Assembly (NCBI GenBank): GCA_035252155.1 | Contig: DATFDL010000732.1 | Span: 1-8,605 of the forward strand | DNA: 8,605 bases | Direction of reading: 5' to 3' | Origin: JAICLL01 sp035252155 | GTDB lineage: Bacteria > Planctomycetota > Planctomycetia > Pirellulales > JAICIG01 | In this document: positions 1 through 5,464 of the stretch, piece by piece | Layout: every line of letters begins with the position of its first letter | Position numbering within the stretch: the stretch's first letter is position 1 | Notes under the pieces: model-generated | The model's input: only the letters and a program-made list of their open reading frames with translations | What the model was told of the DNA's origin: nothing | The model's database searches: none | Translations under genes and position numbers: made by a program

Positions 1-577
1 CCGTCACCGCCAGCGGCACCGTGGCCATGCCGGCGTGAACTCGCTCGAAGCGAAACAGCTCGCCCGGCAGTCGCTTCTGAAAGATCACGCCCTCGCGGGT
101 GAACGAGCAGAGCGAGCCTTCGGTCAGGTTGGTCGAAAGAATGTGCAACTGCGGATGTTCGGGCAACTGGAACATGCAGGTGTCGCCATACAGGAAATGC
201 TGATAATACATTTCCAGCATACCGGTGCGGGTCAGGCGACGGTCGCGGCGCATGCGCATCAGCCACCTTGCCGTGTGGATCGGCACGGCCAGCGGCGCCC
301 GCCGCACGATGCGGTTGCGCACATCGAGGCGCGTGAACTTGATGATCTCGGCGGCTACGGCATCGAACTGGTCGGGCGTGCCGGTGTAGCGATCCCAGTT
401 GAGCACCAGGTGGGCAGCCAACACGCTGCCGCCCGAAACCGAAGTGATATGCGTCACCGAGGGCAGGATGCCCGCGTCGCGCAAAAAGCGGACCATGCCC
501 AAGTGAAAGAGTGTGGCCCGAAAACCTCCGCCCGAAAGGGCCAATCCAATCCGTTTGCGATCGCCGTTTGCTAGCAT
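1..577 (-). CDS. Patatin-like phospholipase family protein, C-terminal part beyond the window edge
   Basis: This is a predicted serine lipid acyl hydrolase of the patatin fold, which cleaves acyl esters of membrane lipids through a Ser-Asp dyad. Reading leftward from the ATG at 577-575, 192 codons are open to the window edge. The N-terminus carries the glycine-rich oxyanion-hole motif SGGGFRA (residues 15-21). A nucleophile elbow follows, TSVSGGS, with the likely catalytic Ser48; the first position of the canonical GxSxG is Ser here, as in several bacterial and cPLA2-like members. The AGMATVPLA stretch at the edge fits the segment after the central strands. The catalytic Asp (DG motif) would lie outside the window. 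No signal peptide is visible, so a cytoplasmic or membrane-peripheral site is likely. There is no convincing Shine-Dalgarno, but Met1 sits at the natural family start. The neighbouring ligase is on the same strand 225 bp away, so co-transcription is uncertain. Confidence 0.88.
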   Translation of the reverse strand, partial: MLANGDRKRIGLALSGGGFRATLFHLGMVRFLRDAGILPSVTHITSVSGGSVLAAHLVLNWDRYTGTPDQFDAVAAEIIKFTRLDVRNRIVRRAPLAVPIHTARWLMRMRRDRRLTRTGMLEMYYQHFLYGDTCMFQLPEHPQLHILSTNLTEGSLCSFTREGVIFQKRLPGELFRFERVHAGMATVPLAVT

Positions 578-604
578 GAAGAGTTCCGGGTTCAGAGTTC
601 AGGC

Positions 605-708
605 GCGGTGGCTAGGGCAGAGCCTTAGCGATGCCCCGGCGGGTTCCGTGCCGCAATGTTACCATCGAGCCCGGCGTTCCGTTGCGCCAGGGAGGGCTTC
701 GCTCGCGG
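605..708. repeat. Candidate planctomycete-type dispersed repeat, degenerate
   Basis: This gap segment combines a 'ggtggctagggcagagcc' / 'gatgccccgg' stretch with a following 'gcgccagggagggcttcgct' stretch. It resembles GC-rich dispersed intergenic repeats I associate with planctomycete genomes. No second copy is present in this window, so the call rests on memory of style only. Together with the VGQAF palindrome to its right it fills the space between the patatin and ligase genes, where no credible coding sequence is seen. Confidence 0.3.
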
Positions 709-752
709 TGTGTGCAAGCCGCGAGCCGACCAGCGCCGAAGAGGATGCCCGG

Positions 753-774
753 CAGGCTAGAAAGCCTGACCTAC
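753..774 (-). repeat. VGQAF palindromic repeat, copy A
   Basis: This 22-bp element has the form caggct-agaa-agcctg followed by acctac. It matches a second copy at 3120-3141 at 21 of 22 positions, in the same orientation. The arms can form a six-base-pair hairpin around a four-base loop. Read on the minus strand it gives the peptide VGQAF, a signature of spurious ORFs that run through this repeat. It lies 29 bp beyond the ligase stop codon, so on the minus strand it could also act as a weak 3'-end structure. Confidence 0.7.
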
Positions 775-802
775 TGGCGTGCTGCGGCAATCGCCGTTCC
801 AT

Positions 803-1807
803 TTACTCTGGATGAACACGGACGAACGAAGGAAACCGCGGCACGCCGCGGTCGGAAAGCTCTTGATAGCGGAACGTGACCACGCTGCCGATCGCCGGCG
901 GACGCTCGCGCTGCGCATCGGAAAGGCCGGTGCCGATGGCAAAGCTGGTTCCGTCGGGCAGTTCGACCATCAGCGCTCCCAGCCGGCCTTTGTGACGCCC
1001 GGTGCCCGGCAGATGCTCGACGACGCGAGCTTCAGCATCGTGAAACGTTTTGACTTTCAGCAAGGTGGGCGAGCGTCCCGCCTCGTAGCGAGATCCCGGT
1101 TGCCGCAACATCAGCCCTTCGCCGCCGAGCGCCTCGACGCGGGCCAGCTCCTCACGCAAATGATCGGTGCCGCGGCAGCGCTCGTGTGTATGAATCTCGG
1201 CGTACGGCGATTGATCGGGCGGCAGGCGTTCGCGCAGTTGCGCCAGCCGCTCTTCAAACGGCGCCGCGGCCGCCGGCAGATCGAACACCAAAAAGCGGAT
1301 CGATTGCCAGAGATCGCTTTTGTCTTGGCGGCGGACGATGCTCACGCAACGCTGAAACGCTTTGCGGCCCAGCCAGAGCTCACCATCCAGGGGCACGTCG
1401 GGCAAGCCTGCGGTGAAAAAGTCGGGAGCATGGTACACATTGCCCAGCCGCGAGATGAACTGCCGCCCGTCCCAGTAGGCCCGCACACCGTCGAGTTTTT
1501 CGCTCATCCACCAGTCGGTCAGATCCGTATCGTTTTCCCAAGTGTGTGCCAGCAGCAGGCCGGGGGCGTCGGCGTTGGCCGAGGCGGCCGCGGCTCTGGC
1601 CGGCAGCTCGCCGCCGATGCGATCTTGCTCGGCTTGCTCGCCGCGAAAGGCGCGCAGGTGCTTGCAGGTCCGCCGCTCGATCGCAATCGATTGGTTCCGC
1701 CAGGCCGGGCACGTGCAGCTATAAACGCCGCCCGTGTTTTTCAGGAGGTAGGGAAGCTTGGCCGAGCCTTTGACCTCGGCCGTTTCGCCGTCGTTCAAGT
1801 CGGGCAT
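803..1807 (-). CDS. ATP-dependent DNA ligase with N-terminal SWIM zinc finger
   Basis: This 334-residue protein seals nicks in duplex DNA through a lysyl-AMP intermediate. The nucleotidyltransferase motifs are complete and in order: motif I EKLDGVR with adenylated Lys104, motif III LDGEL (Glu143), motif IIIa FLVFDL (172-177), motif IV GGEGLMLR (Glu230) and motif V LLKVK (Lys251, Lys253). A C-terminal OB domain of the small-ligase type follows, with the hallmark GVPRFPSFVR (321-330). The first 60 residues add a SWIM-type zinc finger, CTC at 31-33 and CKH at 48-50 (CxC-n-CxH), which probably assists DNA or protein contacts. A linker rich in Ala joins the two parts. The catalytic core resembles minimal Lig E-like ligases, but there is no signal peptide. 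The start is supported by AGGAG ten bases upstream of ATG. No Ku or polymerase partner is visible, so a role in repair is inferred only. Confidence 0.93.
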   Translation of the reverse strand: MPDLNDGETAEVKGSAKLPYLLKNTGGVYSCTCPAWRNQSIAIERRTCKHLRAFRGEQAEQDRIGGELPARAAAASANADAPGLLLAHTWENDTDLTDWWMSEKLDGVRAYWDGRQFISRLGNVYHAPDFFTAGLPDVPLDGELWLGRKAFQRCVSIVRRQDKSDLWQSIRFLVFDLPAAAAPFEERLAQLRERLPPDQSPYAEIHTHERCRGTDHLREELARVEALGGEGLMLRQPGSRYEAGRSPTLLKVKTFHDAEARVVEHLPGTGRHKGRLGALMVELPDGTSFAIGTGLSDAQRERPPAIGSVVTFRYQELSDRGVPRFPSFVRVHPE

Positions 1808-1855
1808 ACGCCTGTCGCTCCTGGTCGTTCGAGGGTTGCCGTTTAATCTACCTAC
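1808..1855. promoter_or_regulatory. Short divergent intergenic region between ligase and membrane protein
   Basis: Only 48 bp separate the ligase start codon from the start codon of the small membrane protein on the other strand. Both promoters must lie here or inside the neighbouring genes. The ligase side carries an AGGAG ribosome-binding site; the other side has no clear Shine-Dalgarno, only a TTTAATCTAC stretch that could be promoter-like. No convincing -35/-10 pair was found. Confidence 0.4.
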
Positions 1856-2161
1856 ATGACTCAGCCCCGACCGACTGCCCAGCTCCGCGTGCGTTGGACC
1901 CTGGCCTCCGGGATCACGACCACGGTGCTGACCGAGGCGATTACTCTTTGGCTGCGCTTCGGCACGGGCCGAACGGCGGCGGAGTTCAATCGCACGACCC
2001 CTCTGTTATTGCAGATTCACCATCTGTTTTGGAGCCTGCCGCTATTGCTTTTGCTGCCGCTTTTTTGGCGGCGGGCCAAGCTAAGCGGAACGCTGCTGGG
2101 CGTCGCCTTCGGGTTCATCGTCAGCGACCTAATGCACCATTTTTGGCGCTTCCGATCATGA
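1856..2161 (+). CDS. Small three-helix membrane protein of unknown function
   Basis: I do not recognise a named family. The 101-residue protein has three hydrophobic segments at about residues 16-34, 50-71 (rich in Leu) and 77-97. Basic clusters at the N-terminus (RVR) and between helices 2 and 3 (WRRAK) suggest a cytoplasmic N-terminus by the positive-inside rule. Paired histidines occur at the start of helix 2 (His55-His56) and at the end of helix 3 (His94-His95, in DLMHHFW). This topology puts both pairs on the same face, compatible with metal or haem binding, but that is speculation. There is no clear Shine-Dalgarno. The hydrophobic pattern and lack of a competing frame support a real gene. 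It is transcribed away from the ligase and ends 248 bp before the next gene. Confidence 0.72.
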   Translation: MTQPRPTAQLRVRWTLASGITTTVLTEAITLWLRFGTGRTAAEFNRTTPLLLQIHHLFWSLPLLLLLPLFWRRAKLSGTLLGVAFGFIVSDLMHHFWRFRS

Positions 2162-2409
2162 TTGGCAATACGGGCTGGCACTGGCCTTGAGGGTTGGTTC
2201 GCCTAGGAATGGCGGGCAAAGTCTGAGGAGGGCTGCGGAACCGGCCCGAAATTCGCATGTTTGTTACTTGCAATTCGTGGTCCGGGGTTGATCGACGTTG
2301 TAGACTTCAATAGGGCGATGCTATCGGTTTGCTTGGCGATTTCTCGGCGAGGACTGATTCAATGTTCACCAAACTCGCAAAGTGGGTTGCACGAGGGAGC
2401 CGGTCGACC
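2162..2409. other. Intergenic gap with no recognised gene
   Basis: The 248 bp before the secreted-protein gene contain no credible coding sequence. They should hold that gene's promoter, but no strong sigma-70-like pair stands out. Weak candidates such as TTGATC near 2288 lack a good -10 at proper spacing. A GAGGGAG ribosome-binding site lies at the right end, about ten bases before the ATG at 2410. Confidence 0.5.
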
Positions 2410-3102
2410 ATGCGTAGATTTTTCGGCGTCGCCGTTGTGGCGTTGGGCCTGATCGGCCAACTGCGCGCAGCAGGCTCGCCGGATCCCAACGTGCGTGCCC
2501 GGGGCGAGTTGCTGAACTCTCCATCGTGGCGCGAGTCGCTGCATGGCATGGATGAGTGGCTATCGGCACAGACGATCTACAGCCCGGAGGAAGTCGCGCA
2601 GCTCAAGGCCGACCGGCAGCAACGGCTGGCGGGCATGACGACGGAAGAACTCGAGAATTTTCACCGCGATCTCGACGCCAAGCTGTCGATCGTATCAAGC
2701 CCCGAGTGGCAAGAGACCATGGAATGGGTGTCCAATACGTTGTTGGCCGCCGCGCCGTCGTATGCCCGCAGGCTTAATCTTCAATATCCCGACGTGGCCC
2801 GCATGACCGCGGCGCAACTTCAGCGAGCGTTGACCAAGCTGGAACGCCGCCGCTGGTCGGAACATCAAGAGTCGCTGGCCTTCGAGCGGCTGCGCGAGAC
2901 GCAATTGGCGATGCACCAGCGACAATTGCGCGCCCAGGAAGAATCTCGCGAGCGGGCCTATGATCGGGCGGCAATGAGCAACCGCTTCAGCATGTACCAT
3001 CCGCCCCATCAAGCGATGCGGCAGCGGACGCGGCGGCCGTTTTATCCGCCCTACGCGCCGTTTGGATTCGGGTTTGGGTTCGGCGGATTCGGGCTGTTTT
3101 AG
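2410..3102 (+). CDS. Secreted hypothetical protein with internal duplication and Phe/Gly-rich tail
   Basis: I do not recognise the family. The 230-residue product starts MRRFFGVAVVALGLIG and has a typical Sec signal peptide, probably cleaved near residues 20-22 (LRA-AG). The mature part shows a divergent internal duplication: SPSWRESL (37-44) then GMTTEEL (75-81), against SPEWQETM (97-104) then RMTAAQL (131-137). A highly charged helical, coiled-coil-like stretch follows at about 142-188. The end (209-230) is rich in Pro, Tyr, Phe and Gly, with alternating GFGF. It is probably exported and may bind surfaces or assemble. The frame is open upstream to an ATG at 2329, but I choose 2410 because GAGGGAG precedes it at good spacing and because a start there places the signal peptide at the very N-terminus. 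No operon partner is apparent. Confidence 0.75.
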   Translation: MRRFFGVAVVALGLIGQLRAAGSPDPNVRARGELLNSPSWRESLHGMDEWLSAQTIYSPEEVAQLKADRQQRLAGMTTEELENFHRDLDAKLSIVSSPEWQETMEWVSNTLLAAAPSYARRLNLQYPDVARMTAAQLQRALTKLERRRWSEHQESLAFERLRETQLAMHQRQLRAQEESRERAYDRAAMSNRFSMYHPPHQAMRQRTRRPFYPPYAPFGFGFGFGGFGLF

Positions 3103-3117
3103 AAGGCGTGAGCCGAT

Positions 3118-3141
3118 GTCAGGCTGGAAAGCCTGACCTAC
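3118..3141 (-). repeat. VGQAF palindromic repeat, copy B
   Basis: The core is an eight-base-pair perfect hairpin, gtcaggct and agcctgac, around the loop ggaa, followed by ctac. It matches copy A at 753-774 at 21 of 22 bases. Minus-strand reading gives VGQAFQPD, which I recognise from spurious planctomycete ORFs. It lies 15 bp after the stop codon of the secreted-protein gene and could contribute to its transcript's 3' end. Confidence 0.78.
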
Positions 3142-3150
3142 AAAAATACA

Positions 3151-3185
3151 AGGCCGCGCCAGACGCGATCGGACTGGCGCGGCCT
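3151..3185. terminator. Strong GC-rich hairpin, possible terminator
   Basis: A perfect 12-base-pair stem, aggccgcgccag with ctggcgcggcct, encloses an 11-base loop. On the plus strand it is followed by CGAAAAATTCTT, a poor T-tract; on the minus strand the exit side is TGTATTTTTG, which is better. It probably closes or protects the 3' end of the secreted-protein transcript, but intrinsic termination in the plus direction is not clear-cut. Confidence 0.55.
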
Positions 3186-3200
3186 CGAAAAATTCTTGCC

Positions 3201-3229
3201 TGACCGTGCAGCGCTTCGCGTGCCGGTCA
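3201..3229. repeat. Imperfect hairpin in intergenic gap
   Basis: TGACCG and CGGTCA form the outer stem, continued by GCA/TGC and GCG/CGC with single-base bulges around a CTT loop. No T-tract follows. It is one of four hairpins in a row in this gap. Its role is unknown. Confidence 0.45.
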
Positions 3230-3261
3230 GCCGGCCTCCGTGGCCTCAGCACCCCGCATCC

Positions 3262-3318
3262 GTTGCGAAGTTCCAAGCACTCTAGCGAATCAGTACGCGG
3301 AACGCAACTAGTTTTTTT
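3262..3318 (+). terminator. Probable Rho-independent terminator with T7 tract
   Basis: GTTGCG-aag-TTCC at 3262-3274 pairs with GGAACGCAAC at 3299-3308, giving a ten-pair stem with one three-base bulge. A 24-base loop can add an ACT/AGT pairing inside. Three bases after the stem comes TTTTTTT (3312-3318). It would terminate rightward transcription from the secreted-protein gene, or act as a leader attenuator for the dehydrogenase, whose start codon is only 45 bp further on. A second T7 tract lies at 3331-3337. Confidence 0.5.
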
Positions 3319-3362
3319 GCCTCGCGCCGATTTTTTTCGATCGCTCCCTTGACGGCGGTTTT

Positions 3363-4130
3363 ATGCGGATCGCACAGCGGACTTTTTTGGTGACGGGCGG
3401 CGCCTCGGGACTCGGCGCGGCGTGCGTCAGTCGCTTGATTGCGTCGGGGGCCAACGTCGTCGTGGCCGATTTGAATCGCGCACAGGGAGTTGCATTCGCT
3501 GCGCGTTGGCCCGACCGAGCGTTGTTTGTCGAAACTGACGTCACCGACGATGCTAGCACCACGAATGCTATCAAAATGGCAACCGAGGCGTTCGGTGATC
3601 TCGCCGGCGCCATCCACTGCGCGGGCATTATGGCCGGCAGCCGCGTGCTTGCGCGCGAAGGCCCGCACGATCTGGCTCTGTTCTCGCGAGTGGTTCAGGT
3701 CAATCTTGTCGGCACGTTCAACGTGGTGCGGCTGGCCGCGTCCGCCATCGCGCAGCGTTCGCCCGAAGAAGATGGCGAACGGGGCGTGATCATCACGACT
3801 TCGTCGGTGGCCGCCTTCGAAGGCCAAATCGGGCAGGCGGCCTACGCGGCCTCGAAGGCCGGCGTGGCCGGCATGACGCTGCCGATCGCCCGTGAATTGG
3901 CGGCGGTGGGCATTCGGCTGGTGACCGTCGCACCGGGGATTTTTGATACGCCGCTGATGGCCGGGCTGCCCGAAACGGTCCGGGCTTCGCTGGCGGGGCA
4001 GGCCCCGTTTCCGGCCCGGCTGGGGCGGCCCGAGGAGTTCGCCGCCCTGGTGGAGCACATCATCGAAAACCCCATGCTCAACGCGACCGTGCTGCGGCTC
4101 GATGGTGGCCTGCGGATGGCCGCCAAGTAA
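3363..4130 (+). CDS. SDR family dehydrogenase, 3-hydroxyacyl-CoA dehydrogenase type 2-like
   Basis: This 255-residue short-chain dehydrogenase probably oxidises 3-hydroxyacyl-CoA (or 3-hydroxy-2-methylbutyryl-CoA) to the 3-keto form with NAD+, in beta-oxidation or isoleucine breakdown. The cofactor motif TGGASGLG is at 11-18, Asp36 at the end of strand 2 favours NAD+, and Asp59 follows in the DV motif. The usual NAG is CAG (86-88). The catalytic residues Asn114, Ser148, Tyr161 and Lys165 are all present. The stretch from SVAAFEGQ (148-155) through QAAYAASK, MTLPIAREL and IIENP to LRLDGGLRM closely matches human HSD17B10 as I recall it, which is much more specific than a generic SDR. ATG 3363 is the only start after the in-frame TAG at 3309, though it lacks a Shine-Dalgarno. 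The next gene starts 119 bp downstream on the same strand. Confidence 0.92.
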   Translation: MRIAQRTFLVTGGASGLGAACVSRLIASGANVVVADLNRAQGVAFAARWPDRALFVETDVTDDASTTNAIKMATEAFGDLAGAIHCAGIMAGSRVLAREGPHDLALFSRVVQVNLVGTFNVVRLAASAIAQRSPEEDGERGVIITTSSVAAFEGQIGQAAYAASKAGVAGMTLPIARELAAVGIRLVTVAPGIFDTPLMAGLPETVRASLAGQAPFPARLGRPEEFAALVEHIIENPMLNATVLRLDGGLRMAAK

Positions 4131-4249
4131 AGGGAATCACGGTGGACGGCGCACTATCGGCTGACTAAACTTGTGAGCTTGTGGGACCGACGGGCGGCCC
4201 TCTCGGCACGTCCGCATTTCCCTGCCGCCAGCCGAACGAGTCAACGAGC

Positions 4250-5464
4250 ATGTCGAATGTCGAGGTCAAGCCGGTCGCCTCGTGGCGCGATCGCCGGCAA
4301 TTCATCCATTGGCCCTGGTCGCTCTATCGGAACGATCCGAACTGGATGCCGCCGCTGATCATGAATCAGAAGGAGCTGCTGGGCTACACGCGGCATCCGT
4401 TTCATCACAACGCCGAGATGCAGACGTTTCTGGCCCGCCGTGATGGGCAAGTGTGCGGCCGGATCGCGGCCATTATCAACCACGAGCACAACCGGGTCTT
4501 TAAAGAACGGCGCGGTTTCTTCGGCTTCTTCGAATGTGTCAACGACCTCTCGGTTTCGCAGGCCCTGTTCGACGCGGCGCGTGACTGGCTCGCCGCGCGC
4601 GGCATCTCGCAGATTCGCGGCCCGGCGAACCCCTCGATGAACTATGAGTGCGGCTTGTTGATCGACGGCTACGACAGCGCGCCCACGTTTATGATGACGT
4701 ATAATCCGCCCTACTACGCGGAGCTGATCGAGAGCTACGGATTCCGCAAGACGCACGACCTGCTGGCGTACATCGGCTATCGCGAGCAGTTGCCGCAGGT
4801 CGAAAGCCAGCTTGGCGGAATCGCTGAGCAGGCACAGGAGCGCTGCAATGCCATCATCCGTCCGCTCGATACGGCGCATTTTCGCGAAGACGTCGAGCTG
4901 TTCGTCGATCTCTACAACCGTTCGCTGGTTGCGATGTGGGGCTTCGTACCATTGCCGCCCGAAGAGATGCGGGCCTTGGCCGCCTCGATGCGGCATCTGT
5001 TGATCCCTGAGCTGGCCCTGATCGCCGAAGTCGACGGCGTGGCGGTCGGCGCCGTGATCGGGCTGCCCGACTACAACCCGCGCATCCGCGCCATCAACGG
5101 CCGGCTGTTTCCCTTCGGCTTCATCCACTTGCTACGGAACAAGAAAGCGGTGAAGCGCATCCGGGTGCTCAGCATCAACGTGGTGCCCGAATATCAGAAA
5201 TGGGGCCTGGGTCTGGTGCTGATGCGCAGCCTGGTGCCCAAGGCGTTGGAGGTGGGCGTTGAAGAGGCCGAGTTTTCTTGGGTCTCAGAGGCCAACACGC
5301 TGGCGCTGGGCGGCTTGCGTAAGGGCGGCGCCAAGCACTACAAGACGTACCGCATGTACGACTACGATCCGGCCTCACCCGACGCTGGTGACAGGAGCGC
5401 CACGGTCAGCGGCGTGCCGGCTGCCGTCGGTCAAGCTCCCGCTGGAACTGCCGCCGCGGGCTGA
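4250..5464 (+). CDS. GNAT-fold N-acyltransferase-like protein, two-lobed
   Basis: This 404-residue protein belongs to a widespread bacterial family usually annotated as GNAT N-acetyltransferase, whose substrate is mostly unknown. The N-terminal lobe shows family landmarks: FIHWPWSLYRNDPNWMPPL (18-36), HPFHHNAEMQTFLARR (49-64), GRIAAI (70-75), GFFGFFE (89-95) and RGPANPSMNYECGLLIDGY (123-141). The C-terminal lobe has a GNAT motif A, INVVPEYQKWGLG (309-321, QxxGxG), and a motif B-like SWVSEANT (343-350). It lacks membrane helices. One bacterial ceramide synthase (Caulobacter) is, from memory, also a GNAT-like acyltransferase, so a long-chain acyl donor is possible, but this is not shown here. 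I prefer ATG 4250, preceded by ACGAG, over the ATG at 4181, whose extra 23 residues look non-conserved. Residues 376-404 form a low-complexity Ala/Gly tail that overlaps the opposite gene. Confidence 0.82.
   Translation: MSNVEVKPVASWRDRRQFIHWPWSLYRNDPNWMPPLIMNQKELLGYTRHPFHHNAEMQTFLARRDGQVCGRIAAIINHEHNRVFKERRGFFGFFECVNDLSVSQALFDAARDWLAARGISQIRGPANPSMNYECGLLIDGYDSAPTFMMTYNPPYYAELIESYGFRKTHDLLAYIGYREQLPQVESQLGGIAEQAQERCNAIIRPLDTAHFREDVELFVDLYNRSLVAMWGFVPLPPEEMRALAASMRHLLIPELALIAEVDGVAVGAVIGLPDYNPRIRAINGRLFPFGFIHLLRNKKAVKRIRVLSINVVPEYQKWGLGLVLMRSLVPKALEVGVEEAEFSWVSEANTLALGGLRKGGAKHYKTYRMYDYDPASPDAGDRSATVSGVPAAVGQAPAGTAAAG

Noticed and set aside
35..574. 179-codon open frame on the plus strand at the left end
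   Set aside because: It is antisense to the patatin-like gene, which carries the oxyanion-hole and nucleophile motifs.
779..1846. 355-codon open frame on the plus strand
   Set aside because: It is antisense to the DNA ligase, whose motifs are complete. The translation shows no family motif and the openness is explained by high GC.
2329..2409. Longer start for the secreted protein
   Set aside because: The extra 27 residues would bury the signal peptide, whereas ATG 2410 has a good ribosome-binding site.
2695..3276. 193-codon open frame on the minus strand containing VGQAFQPD
   Set aside because: It passes through the palindromic repeat and antisense to the secreted-protein gene; VGQAFQPD marks repeat-derived spurious frames.
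3282..4058. 258-codon open frame on the minus strand
   Set aside because: It is antisense to the dehydrogenase with intact catalytic residues; a shadow frame.
4241..5128. 295-codon open frame on the minus strand
   Set aside because: It is antisense to the acyltransferase, which has clear family motifs, and has no recognisable domain.
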